A DNA stretch of 52,662 nucleotides from JBDTDV01 sp039922875. Lineage in GTDB: Bacteria > Actinomycetota > Actinomycetes > Actinomycetales > Microbacteriaceae. Of this stretch, positions 41,273 to 49,288 are shown one piece after another. The translations under genes and the position numbers were made by a program. Positions within the stretch are counted from its first letter, which is position 1. Each line of letters starts with the position of its first letter. The notes beneath the pieces were generated by a model. That model ran no database searches and was not told where the DNA came from. It saw only the letters and a list, made by a program, of their open reading frames with translations. The DNA lies in NCBI GenBank assembly GCA_039922875.1, contig JBDTDV010000057.1, forward strand, positions 1 through 52,662, read 5' to 3'.

Positions 41273-41489
41273 GAGTTTTGGCTCTGATCGGGGCGTCATC
41301 GCGTGCGCGGTCGACGCTGCTTGATCATGCGATTGAACTGTGCTACAAATCATAACGGCCTGAAACTCAGGCGATCTGAGATTTGTCCTTGGCTTTACAA
41401 CTCCTCCGGATCACATCCGACTAGTCGTACATTGCACATGCCAGTCATCGGCAGCGCTCATGTTCATAGTAAAAAACGGTGGGGTTGTC

Positions 41490-42740
41490 ATGAAGCACAG
41501 AATTGTCGTCGCCACGATTGTCGCGGCGGCGCTCACCCTGACGGCCTGCACCGCCGGCGGTGACAGCGCCCCGAACACATCGAAACCCACTGCGGTCTCC
41601 ACGTCATCGTCGCAGGCAAAAGGTATCGCGCAGGTTGTCGAAGATGCGATGAAGGCAGAGCATCTCAAGGCGGTGATTGTTCGCGTCACGGTCGGCGACA
41701 AGGTGGTGACCACGCAGGCGTTCGGTGACTCCATGACCGGGGTCAAAGCGACCACCGATATGCACTTTCGAAACGGTGCGGTGGCCTTCGCCTATGTGAG
41801 TACGCTCCTGATGCAGTACGTCGATGAGCACAAGGTCAGTCTCGACGACACGATCCAGCGCTGGCTGCCCAGCTTGCCGGAGGCCGACAAGGTGACGTTG
41901 CGGATGCTGGCGAACCAGACCACCGGCTACCCGGATTTTGAGACGGATCCAGGCTGGACGGCCGCCTATAACGCGAACCCGTTCCACGAATTCACCTATC
42001 AAGAACGAATCAAGGACGCATTCTCTCGACCACTCCAATTCGCGCCGGGGACGAACTGGAGCTACGCCCACACCAACTTCATGATCCTCGGAAAGATCCT
42101 GTCGATGATCGGCGACAAGCCCCTGCAGACCCTGCTGAAAGAGAAGGTGCTCGACCCGATGGGACTGACCAACACCGCCGCGTTCCACACGTCGGAAATT
42201 CCCAGCCCGGTGCTGCACGCCTACACCTCGGAACGGAGGGCGGCCCTGGGGATCCCCGCCGATGCCCCGTTCTACGAAGAGTCGACGTATTGGAATCCGG
42301 CGTGGGGAACGCCCGAGGGCGCCGCCGAGACAACCGACATCACCGACATGACCAGGACCGCGGTTGCCGTGGGCACCGGATCGCTGCTGTCGAAAGCGAG
42401 CTATCACGAGATGGTCGACGCGAAGCTGATCGGATTCGGAGAGCCACTTGCGGTCTGCGCCGGTTCGTGCTTCACGCAGTCCACCGGCTACAACTATGGT
42501 CTGGGAGTGGTGCGCTCCGGATCATGGCTGCTTCAGAACCCGCTGTTGAGCGGGTACAGCGCGACGGAAGCGTACCTCCCCTCGAAGAAGGTGGCGATCG
42601 CCGTGGCGACGACCTTTGAGCCGGGAGCGTTCGACTCGGACGGGGTCTACGCCAACTCATCAGACACGCTTTTCCGACTGATCGCCGCCCATGTGGTCCC
42701 GAGCGATGCGCCGCCGATGCCGCCGAAGAAGAAGGACTAA
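41490..42740 (+). CDS. Lipoprotein with beta-lactamase/penicillin-binding fold, catalytic residues missing
   Basis: 416 residues from the ATG at 41490. LTLTAC with Cys20 is a lipobox, so it should be a membrane-anchored lipoprotein. The fold is that of class C beta-lactamases/D-Ala-D-Ala carboxypeptidases: FRNGAVAF at 93-100 aligns with FRxGSxxK, but the Ser nucleophile is Ala97 and the Lys is Phe100. The Y-x-N motif is Tyr-Ala-His near WSYAHTNF, and the H/K-T/S-G motif region reads LLSGYSATEAYLP without it. All three active-site motifs are degraded, yet the frame is intact, so a binding or sensor role is more likely than hydrolysis. It is convergent with the GNAT gene by 4 bases. Confidence 0.88.
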   Translation: MKHRIVVATIVAAALTLTACTAGGDSAPNTSKPTAVSTSSSQAKGIAQVVEDAMKAEHLKAVIVRVTVGDKVVTTQAFGDSMTGVKATTDMHFRNGAVAFAYVSTLLMQYVDEHKVSLDDTIQRWLPSLPEADKVTLRMLANQTTGYPDFETDPGWTAAYNANPFHEFTYQERIKDAFSRPLQFAPGTNWSYAHTNFMILGKILSMIGDKPLQTLLKEKVLDPMGLTNTAAFHTSEIPSPVLHAYTSERRAALGIPADAPFYEESTYWNPAWGTPEGAAETTDITDMTRTAVAVGTGSLLSKASYHEMVDAKLIGFGEPLAVCAGSCFTQSTGYNYGLGVVRSGSWLLQNPLLSGYSATEAYLPSKKVAIAVATTFEPGAFDSDGVYANSSDTLFRLIAAHVVPSDAPPMPPKKKD

Positions 42741-43282
42741 GACTCCCAGCGCGTCTCGCCGTGCTTGGCGATCGATGTCGGATGCAGGCCTTGATTGCGT
42801 GCCACACCGATCGAAGCGAAATGGTTCGGACGGATGAAGGCGGCGAAGGAGCCGACCCCGTGCAATCGAAGCCATCCGATCATGGCCCCGGTGGCCTCGG
42901 ATGCGATCCCCTGACCCCGGTGCGCGGGCGCTACGACCCAGGCGAGATTGGCAACCAGCGTCGGGTTCTCGGCCCCTCCCGCGATGCGTTCGACGGTGGC
43001 TTGCACGAAGCCCACCGCGGCATCCGAGTCCTGGCGTCGGACGATCCAGTTGAGCCACTGTTGCGAGCCATCCGGTGACCGGCCCGCGGTTTGAGTCGTA
43101 TACCGGCTCTCCAACCGCGCCAGGGACGGCGCCTCGCCCTCGGTGAAGGCATACACGGAGGCGTCGGCGAGAACGTCGACCATCTCGGTCGCATGTCGAA
43201 TCGAAAGCGGCTCCAGGATCACGCGCTCCGCCGTGATGCGCTCCTGGTCTGGCCAGGCCGCTCGCTTCGCGTTGTCTGCCAT
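42737..43282 (-). CDS. GNAT-family N-acetyltransferase
   Basis: 181 residues from the ATG at 43282, one codon inside a GTG. ITAERVILEPLSIRHA is the usual beginning of RimJ/RimL-type acetyltransferases, and WVVAPAHRGQGIASEATGAM contains the acetyl-CoA pyrophosphate-binding loop (RGQGIA). The acceptor is not readable; relatives modify ribosomal proteins, antibiotics or small amines. Start preferred because the GTG lies directly before the ATG. Confidence 0.88.
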   Translation of the reverse strand: MADNAKRAAWPDQERITAERVILEPLSIRHATEMVDVLADASVYAFTEGEAPSLARLESRYTTQTAGRSPDGSQQWLNWIVRRQDSDAAVGFVQATVERIAGGAENPTLVANLAWVVAPAHRGQGIASEATGAMIGWLRLHGVGSFAAFIRPNHFASIGVARNQGLHPTSIAKHGETRWES

Positions 43283-43323
43283 CACGCCCCGTCACCTCGT
43301 CGAGTTGCGATTGTACAATGCCC

Positions 43324-43362
43324 AGATCAACCCTGACGGGTAAAGATCAACCCTGACGGGTA
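43324..43362. repeat. Two copies of a 19-bp direct repeat
   Basis: AGATCAACCCTGACGGGTA occurs at 43324-43342 and 43344-43362, a period of 20. Each copy contains an ACCC-TGAC-GGGT hairpin. It lies between the GNAT start and the end of the mshB-like gene. Confidence 0.8.
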
Positions 43363-43376
43363 GATCGGCCACTGGC

Positions 43377-44108
43377 TCAGACGACCCGCAAACCGAGAGC
43401 GGTCGGGATGGGTTGCCGCTGCCCGCCGGAGTGTACGATATCGGCACCGTCCACGGTCAGCTGGCTGGCGTGACAGTGGAGTGCATCCCGGACGATGTCC
43501 AGGTGCGAGTCGAGAACGAACCACTCGGCATCCGGCGCGGGTTCGGCCAGGATCTCCGCGAATGGCGTGTGCTGCGCCCGGCTGGCCGTCAGCGCCGCGT
43601 CACGGGTCCGCACGTGGTCGGGGTGTCCATAACCGCCCTCATCGTCGTAGCTGATCACCAGCCCTGGGCGCAGCCGGGTGATCAGCGCGGCCATATCCGC
43701 TGCTACCTCGCGCAGCGGCGCGATTGCCAGGGCATCGTCGTCGATGTCGTCTGCAGGTCCGGCCAGCCCGGGGCGCAGCCATTTCATCCCGGAGTCCCGG
43801 TAGCGGCGTGGACTACGACCCGGGGCTCTGGCCGGCGGTTCTCCAAGCCAGAACTGCTCGGTGATTCCCAGGGTGGCTGCGGCGCACTGCAGTTCGCGCT
43901 CGCGTTCGGCGGCGAGCCCATCCGTTGCCTCCAATTCGGAGAGCGGGCCACGCACCACCTCGCCTCGTTCGCCGCGGGATGCCGTCAGCAGCCAGACGCG
44001 GGTCCCTCGCCTGACCAGCTCGGCAATCAGCACCCCGGTCGCGATGGTCTCGTCGTCGGGATGGGCGTGGACCAGAAGGACGGAGCCGGCTCCGTCGAGC
44101 AGGCTCAC
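43377..44108 (-). CDS. mshB: PIG-L/LmbE-family deacetylase, probable MshB-type
   Basis: 243 residues from the GTG at 44108, which overlaps the mshA stop as GTGA. VLLVHAHPDDETIATG contains the zinc motif AHPDDE (His16, Asp18, Asp19), and YGHPDHVRT supplies the third ligand and a conserved His. MshB removes the acetyl group from GlcNAc-inositol in mycothiol synthesis, the step after MshA. It is shorter than the mycobacterial enzyme (about 300 residues), and other PIG-L deacetylases are possible; the tight coupling to an mshA-like gene makes MshB the best call. Confidence 0.72.
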   Translation of the reverse strand: MSLLDGAGSVLLVHAHPDDETIATGVLIAELVRRGTRVWLLTASRGERGEVVRGPLSELEATDGLAAERERELQCAAATLGITEQFWLGEPPARAPGRSPRRYRDSGMKWLRPGLAGPADDIDDDALAIAPLREVAADMAALITRLRPGLVISYDDEGGYGHPDHVRTRDAALTASRAQHTPFAEILAEPAPDAEWFVLDSHLDIVRDALHCHASQLTVDGADIVHSGGQRQPIPTALGLRVV

Positions 44109-45334
44109 ACCTTCGCCAGTTCTGGCCGGCAGCCGGCATCTGAGGTGAGCAGGGTGCAATATGCGCAGATCAGCCCGCGGGCAGAACGGGACCAACTGAA
44201 GTGCTCCGCGCGCAGTCGCGCCGCGGCGGACAGTCTTTCGGCCAGCCCTCGGTCGGAGAGGATCGTCGTGATCGCCGCGGCCCAGACGTGCGGATCGCGG
44301 GATTCCAGCACCATTCCGGTTTCACCGTCGACGACGGATTCGCGCAACCCACCGGATGCCGCGGCGACGACGGGAACGCCGCTTGCGGCAGCCTCGAGGG
44401 CGATCAAACCGTAGGTCTCCGAATGCGACGGGACCAGCACCACGCGGGCGTCGCGAAGCAGCTCGGCCAGGTTCGCCCTGGACTGTGGGCCGACGAACCG
44501 GATGTGATGCTCGATGCCGTTCTTGGCGGCAATTGCCTTCAACTCGGCCGTGTATTGATCGAAATCGACGGAGGTGTCTCCGGCGATCACGAGCTCGGGC
44601 CTGAGCTGGGCAGGCATGGCCGCCACGGCCTCGATCGCCAGGTCGAATCCTTTCAGCGGTTGGAGCCGCCCGGCTACCAGGGCGTATCCGACGGCGGACC
44701 GCCGGTGCGCAACAGCGGGGTGGAACAATTCTCGGTCGACGCCCGGCGGCACGATCACGATCCGATCGCGGTCGCCGCCGAGCCGGGTGACCACGGTGTC
44801 GGCTTCGGCTGCGCTGATTGCCACGACGGCATCCGATTCTCGAGCCAGCAGCGCTTCTCCGGCCATCCGCCCGGGGGACTCGGCTCGTTCTCCGGCGGAC
44901 AGTGGCGTCGATGCGCTCGCCGCGATGCTGTGGAAGCTCTGCACATGCGGGATGCCGCGGGCGCGGGCGACGGGTAGCCCAGCCATCCCGGAGAACCAGT
45001 GGTGCGAGTGGATGATGTCGTACCGGCCGAGGGCGCCCATCCGACTGCCGAACTCCTCGATGTAGTTCTCATGGTCGCCCTTGGCGACCGGACGAGCAGG
45101 TCCCGCGTCGAGGAATCGGAGCTCGATCCGGTTGGCCAGCCGCACTGCTTTTGGCGCGTCAGGCGATGAGCGCCGGGTCAGAATGTCGACGCTGTGGCCG
45201 AGCGCGGCGATGGCGATCGCCTGGTTGAGAACGACGACGTTCATGCCGCCGGCGTCGCCGGAACCGGGCTCCTCCGCGGGGGAGGTATGCAGCGAAACGA
45301 GCGCGATGCGGAGCGATGGCGAGACGAAGGGCAC
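44105..45334 (-). CDS. mshA: Glycosyltransferase family 4, probable MshA (D-inositol-3-phosphate glycosyltransferase)
   Basis: 409 residues, about 20-30 shorter than some orthologues. The N-terminus VSLHTSPAEEPGSGDAGGMN is diagnostic of MshA-type GT4 enzymes, which join GlcNAc to inositol 3-phosphate as the first step of mycothiol. SETYGLIALEAAASGVPVVA carries the E-x7-E pair that binds the UDP-sugar. DPHV, FVGPQSR and AGRLQPLKG are further GT4 marks. The GTG start has TAGGCT 6 bases upstream, a leaderless layout. Directly coupled to the deacetylase downstream. Confidence 0.82.
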   Translation of the reverse strand: MPFVSPSLRIALVSLHTSPAEEPGSGDAGGMNVVVLNQAIAIAALGHSVDILTRRSSPDAPKAVRLANRIELRFLDAGPARPVAKGDHENYIEEFGSRMGALGRYDIIHSHHWFSGMAGLPVARARGIPHVQSFHSIAASASTPLSAGERAESPGRMAGEALLARESDAVVAISAAEADTVVTRLGGDRDRIVIVPPGVDRELFHPAVAHRRSAVGYALVAGRLQPLKGFDLAIEAVAAMPAQLRPELVIAGDTSVDFDQYTAELKAIAAKNGIEHHIRFVGPQSRANLAELLRDARVVLVPSHSETYGLIALEAAASGVPVVAAASGGLRESVVDGETGMVLESRDPHVWAAAITTILSDRGLAERLSAAARLRAEHFSWSRSARGLICAYCTLLTSDAGCRPELAKV

Positions 45335-45340
45335 GTTGAG

Positions 45341-45346
45341 AGCCTA
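45341..45346 (-). promoter_or_regulatory. Candidate -10 box (TAGGCT) of mshA
   Basis: On the minus strand TAGGCT is followed by 6 bases and the GTG start of the mshA-like gene. Confidence 0.42.
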
Positions 45347-45609
45347 ACCTGCGCCGATGTGGTCCGCCTCCGAGCCTCCTGACCTGCCCATCCGCGCGTA
45401 CCTGCCCGTGCGTGCGCTCGAATAGGCGGATCGCACCATGATGGTGCGCCCATCCGGGCGCACGCGGGTTTCGGGCGCACGCGGGTTTCGCGCACGCGGG
45501 TTTCGGGCAGCCGGCGTGGAACCGCGAGCGCGGATGGCAACGCACGCCGCGGCCGCGCTTGGAAAGGGAGTTGGACTTACCGGGAATGAAATACGGCACC
45601 TGTCGTTAA
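45347..45609. other. Divergent intergenic region with GC-rich repeats
   Basis: About 300 bases lie between the mshA-like and clpC-like genes. They hold a CGCACC-ATGAT-GGTGCG hairpin (45432-45448), three copies of a CGCACGCGGGTTTCG repeat (45458-45505), and on the plus strand TTGGAC at 45571-45576 with TACGGC at 45592-45597 as a weak promoter candidate. Minus-strand frames here are repeats read as protein and are not convincing genes. Confidence 0.5.
45458..45505. repeat. Three-copy GC-rich direct repeat
   Basis: GCGCACGCGGGTTTCG at 45458-45473 and 45475-45490, and CGCACGCGGGTTTCG at 45491-45505. The two spacings are 17 and 16 bases. It has no coding role and may reflect slippage or a binding site. 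Confidence 0.75.
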
Positions 45610-45630
45610 GTTGAGTCAAGGCAACTCAAG
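45610..45630 (+). promoter_or_regulatory. HAIR operator (HspR-binding inverted repeat)
   Basis: GTTGAGT-CAAGGCA-ACTCAAG matches the HAIR consensus CTTGAGT-N7-ACTCAAG, with only the first base differing. It ends 17 bases before the ATG. HspR is the repressor of dnaK and clpB in actinobacteria, so heat or unfolded-protein induction of the gene at 45648 is expected. Confidence 0.85.
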
Positions 45631-45647
45631 TTCTACCAGGAGGTCAG

Positions 45648-48227
45648 ATGCCTACATCCTTTGGTCCGGCAGGACCCGGCAACGGTTCGTTTGACGAATT
45701 CCTTGCCCGCTATCTGCAGGGACAGCGTGCGGCCCAGTCCGGACGCCCGGTTGACATTTCCCGGCTGCTCAGCCGGCGCACCCATGAGGTGCTGGCTCAG
45801 GCTGCACAATTCGCGATCGAGCAGGGACACTCCGACGTGGATGCCTTGCATATCCTTCGGGTGATGGCCCAGCTGAGTCCCGCTGTCGACGCCATTAAGA
45901 ACGCCGGCGCCGACCCCGCAGAGATCGCGAAAGCTGCGGAGCAGCGGCTCCCGGCCGCCTCTACCGAGCGGTCGGATTCACCCCCGGCCCTGACGCCGTC
46001 TGCGCAGCGCGCGCTTCTGGACGCCCATCAGGTCGCCCGCAGCTTCGGGTCGACCTATGTCGATCCGGAACACCTCTTCCTGGCGCTGGTGGTCAATCAG
46101 GATTCGGCTGCCGGCCAGGTTCTGACTGCTGGCGGAGTGACCCCGGGATCCCTGCAGGCGGGCGCACGCGAGACCGCGCATGCCGCGACGACGGCAGGCG
46201 GTCAACCGGCCGCATCCGCCGATTCCGACACACCGATGCTCGATACCTACGGCGTCGACCTGACCGCGCGAGCCCGGGCGGGCGAACTCGACCCGGTGAT
46301 CGGGCGTGCGGTGGAAATCGAGCAGACCGTCGAGATTCTGTCGCGGCGCACTAAGAACAACCCGGTGCTGATCGGTGAGGCTGGCGTGGGGAAGACCGCG
46401 ATCGTCGGCGGCCTCGCCCAGGCGATCGTCTCCGGCTCTGTGCCGGAGCAATTGCGATCCAAGCGGGTGATCGAGCTCGATCTGCCGGCGATGCTGGCCG
46501 GAACGCGCTACCGGGGCGACTTCGAGGAACGCCTGACTAAGACAATGGACGAGATCAGCGCGCGTTCCGGCGAACTCATTGTCTTCATCGACGAGTTGCA
46601 CACCGTCGTAGGCGCCGGCGGTTCTGGCGACGGGGGAATGGATGCCGGCAACATCCTGAAACCGCGCCTGGCCAGGGGCGAGCTGCACGTGATCGGCGCA
46701 ACCACGCTGAACGAGTATCGCCGAATCGAGAAGGACCCGGCGTTGGAGCGGCGCTTCCAGCCGGTTCTAGTCGGCGAGCCGAGCATCGAGGATGCGGTGC
46801 AGATTCTGGGCGGTCTACGCGAAGCGTATGAGAAGCACCACGGCGTGCACTACACCGATGAGGCGATCCGCGGCGCGGTAGAGATGTCGGCCCGTTATCT
46901 GACCGACCGGTTCCTGCCGGACAAGGCCATCGACCTGATAGATCAGGCGGGCGCCCGGCTACGGCTGAAGCTCGGCTCTGCGGTTGCCCTGGAGGGCCTT
47001 CGCGATCAGCTTGCTGCGCTGGAGTCGGCCAAAGAGGATGCGGTTGCCGCAGAGCGCTACGAGGAGGCGTCCCGGCTGCGGGACGAGTTCGAGGCGCTGC
47101 GGGAGAGGCTCGCGTCGGCTGAATCGACGAGCAAGACGGATGCGGCCGGCGCCGCGCACTCGACGGCTATCGTCGGCGAGACCGAGATCGCCGAGATCAT
47201 CTCCCGGTCGACCGGAATCCCGGTCAGCCGGCTCGATCAGGACGACCGGGAGCGGCTCAGCCGTCTCGAAGCCGATCTGCACCGACGGGTGGTCGGGCAG
47301 GACGACGCGGTCACCGTGATCGCGCGCTCGGTCCGGCGCAATCGCACCGGCATGGGTGACGCGCGCAGGCCCGTTGGCGGCTTCCTGTTCCTCGGCCCGA
47401 CTGGCGTCGGCAAGACCGAACTCGCCAAGGCGCTTGCCGAGTCGTTGTTCGGCGACGAGAAGGCCATGCTCCGCTTCGACATGAGCGAGTTCGGCGAGCG
47501 GCACACCGTCAGCCGGCTGGTCGGCGCCCCTCCCGGATACGTCGGTTACGACGAAGCCGGCCAATTGACCGAGCGGGTGCGGCGCAATCCGTACTCGGTG
47601 ATCCTGCTCGATGAAATCGAGAAGGCGCATCCCGATGTGTTCAACCTGCTGCTGCAGGTGCTCGATGACGGTCGCCTGACCGACGGGCAGGGCCGCACGG
47701 TCGACTTCCGCAACACGGTGGTCATCATGACCTCGAACCTGGGCTCGGAGTTCCTTGCCAGCCGAAGTGGTGCGTTGGGATTCACCGCCGACACCGACGG
47801 GTCCGGCAATGGATTCGGCTCGGAGAAGGCTCTACGGGACCGGGTGATGGGTAAGCTCCGTGAGTCGATGCGGCCGGAATTCTTGAACCGGATCGATGAG
47901 ATCGTGTTGTTCCAGAAGCTCGAGTCGACTCAGTTGCGCGAGATCGTGCAGCTGCTGCTGAAACAGACCGAAGCACGCCTGAACGGGCAGGACATCGACC
48001 TCTCCGTGAGCGACGAGGCGATCGACTGGATTGCCGCGCGCGGTTACGAGCCGGAGTACGGCGCGCGGCCGTTGCGTCGGGTCATTCAGCGTGAACTCGA
48101 TGACCGGATTGCCGATCTGCTGGTTTCGTCCAGGCTGCAGCCCGGCGGAAAGGTACTGGTCACCGTGGGCGGCGGAGAACTGGTTGTGGAATCGCGCGAG
48201 GAACCTGCTGCGTCGATAGCCGCTTAG
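45648..48227 (+). CDS. ClpC-type Hsp100 ATPase (second-type Clp unfoldase), HspR-controlled
   Basis: 859 residues with GGAGG ribosome site before the ATG. Domain order: N-terminal Clp-N repeats (about 30-150, preceded by an unusual Gly/Phe/Pro-rich start), AAA-1 with Walker A GEAGVGKTA near 243-251, a short UVR-type coiled segment (about 460-490: EDAVAAERYEEASRLRDEF), then AAA-2 with GPTGVGKTE near 583. A GALGF loop (LGF near ASRSGALGF) is the kind of motif that docks ClpP, and the coiled middle is short, so it is ClpC-like rather than ClpB. It may unfold proteins for ClpP. The HAIR site upstream is a control usually seen on clpB, which is odd for a ClpC-like gene. Confidence 0.9.
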   Translation: MPTSFGPAGPGNGSFDEFLARYLQGQRAAQSGRPVDISRLLSRRTHEVLAQAAQFAIEQGHSDVDALHILRVMAQLSPAVDAIKNAGADPAEIAKAAEQRLPAASTERSDSPPALTPSAQRALLDAHQVARSFGSTYVDPEHLFLALVVNQDSAAGQVLTAGGVTPGSLQAGARETAHAATTAGGQPAASADSDTPMLDTYGVDLTARARAGELDPVIGRAVEIEQTVEILSRRTKNNPVLIGEAGVGKTAIVGGLAQAIVSGSVPEQLRSKRVIELDLPAMLAGTRYRGDFEERLTKTMDEISARSGELIVFIDELHTVVGAGGSGDGGMDAGNILKPRLARGELHVIGATTLNEYRRIEKDPALERRFQPVLVGEPSIEDAVQILGGLREAYEKHHGVHYTDEAIRGAVEMSARYLTDRFLPDKAIDLIDQAGARLRLKLGSAVALEGLRDQLAALESAKEDAVAAERYEEASRLRDEFEALRERLASAESTSKTDAAGAAHSTAIVGETEIAEIISRSTGIPVSRLDQDDRERLSRLEADLHRRVVGQDDAVTVIARSVRRNRTGMGDARRPVGGFLFLGPTGVGKTELAKALAESLFGDEKAMLRFDMSEFGERHTVSRLVGAPPGYVGYDEAGQLTERVRRNPYSVILLDEIEKAHPDVFNLLLQVLDDGRLTDGQGRTVDFRNTVVIMTSNLGSEFLASRSGALGFTADTDGSGNGFGSEKALRDRVMGKLRESMRPEFLNRIDEIVLFQKLESTQLREIVQLLLKQTEARLNGQDIDLSVSDEAIDWIAARGYEPEYGARPLRRVIQRELDDRIADLLVSSRLQPGGKVLVTVGGGELVVESREEPAASIAA

Positions 48228-48276
48228 GCTCAGCGCGGTCGCGGCGTCGTGCTCGCGAGCCTTCCCGGTGGCGGAT

Positions 48277-49179
48277 TCAGTCTGCCCCGGGAAGGCGCAC
48301 CTGGACGATGCCGTCTTCGACCCTGGTCTGAAAGTGCGGTTGTGGGGAGGTCGCCGGCCCGTGCACCACTTCGCCGGTGCTCAACGAGAAGACGCTCTGA
48401 TGCCAGGGGCACACCACACACAGTTCGGCCTCGTCTCCGTAGCCGAGACGACTGCTCGATGGGCAGTTGACCAGTTCGCCCTCGTGCAGCGGTCCGGACA
48501 AGTGGCTGCAGGTGTCCGAGAGTACCGAGACGCGGTTGCCGGCGCGGAAGACGGCCAGCGGCATCCCGCTGATCGAACGTTGGGTAAGCTCGCCGTCCGG
48601 CAGCTCGTCAAGTTGGCCAATCGGATGCCAGCCGGCGGGAACCCGGTGCGGAACGTCCTCGGTGTGGTTCGCACCGGCAGCCTGCCGGTAGGCGAGATGG
48701 CCACCGAGGAACCCGCCGATGGTCGCGACGGCGAGCCCGGCATAGGCCGAAACCTTGCCCCGCGTCGGATCGTTGCGGCGCTGCACCAGCGAGGCCACGT
48801 AGAGTCCTGACGCGACGACATTGCTGATCGCATGAACGAGTCCCACTCGCTGCTGCTGCTGCTGCAGCTCCGACCAGTCGGTAGCCCCGCTTACCGCCGA
48901 TGGCAGCACGGTCAGCAGACCCGTTCCGATCAGCGACTTCGCGGCGCGCTCGGTGCCGGGCATTGCATCCAGAAGGCCGGCCGAAACCCAGGCGCCGAGG
49001 GTGACCTGCGCCAGCATCGGATGCAGCGGATGCCCGAGCGGCACGCCGTGCAATACGTCCCGGACCCATCGCGGCTGAATCAGGGACTGCACCACTTTGC
49101 GCACTCGCGAGATCAGCGGGTCCAACTCGGAAGCATTCTCGATCCGGTCGATCGCGTCCACGAACGGGATCCTCTTCAT
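48277..49179 (-). CDS. DUF2231 membrane domain fused to Rieske [2Fe-2S] domain
   Basis: 300 residues from the ATG at 49179, chosen because GGAGG lies 5 bases upstream; an ATG at 49191 is inside that signal. The first 165 residues carry GVPLGHPLHPMLAQVTLGAW and four helices, the DUF2231 heme-like/cytochrome domain. Residues 185-300 form a Rieske domain: DTCSHLSGPLHEGELVNC gives the first C-x-H and a Cys, and CVVCPWHQSVFSL the second pair, with a 17-residue Ser/Gly-rich insertion between. QQQQQRVGLVHA is a polyglutamine run. It is a likely membrane electron-transfer protein; partners and substrate are unknown. Convergent with clpC. Confidence 0.85.
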   Translation of the reverse strand: MKRIPFVDAIDRIENASELDPLISRVRKVVQSLIQPRWVRDVLHGVPLGHPLHPMLAQVTLGAWVSAGLLDAMPGTERAAKSLIGTGLLTVLPSAVSGATDWSELQQQQQRVGLVHAISNVVASGLYVASLVQRRNDPTRGKVSAYAGLAVATIGGFLGGHLAYRQAAGANHTEDVPHRVPAGWHPIGQLDELPDGELTQRSISGMPLAVFRAGNRVSVLSDTCSHLSGPLHEGELVNCPSSSRLGYGDEAELCVVCPWHQSVFSLSTGEVVHGPATSPQPHFQTRVEDGIVQVRLPGAD

Positions 49180-49288
49180 TGAGTCCTCCATGCCATTGCC
49201 GTCACCTCGAAGCCGGACGGGTACTCCTATCCTCGGAAGATTTCACCATAACGGCAAGGTGCGTCGCCGTCGGCAGGCTGCCTCCGGG

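Noticed and set aside
45344..45619. Arg/Pro-rich minus-strand frames
   Set aside because: They are created by the GC-rich direct repeats and overlap the HAIR site and promoter of the next gene.
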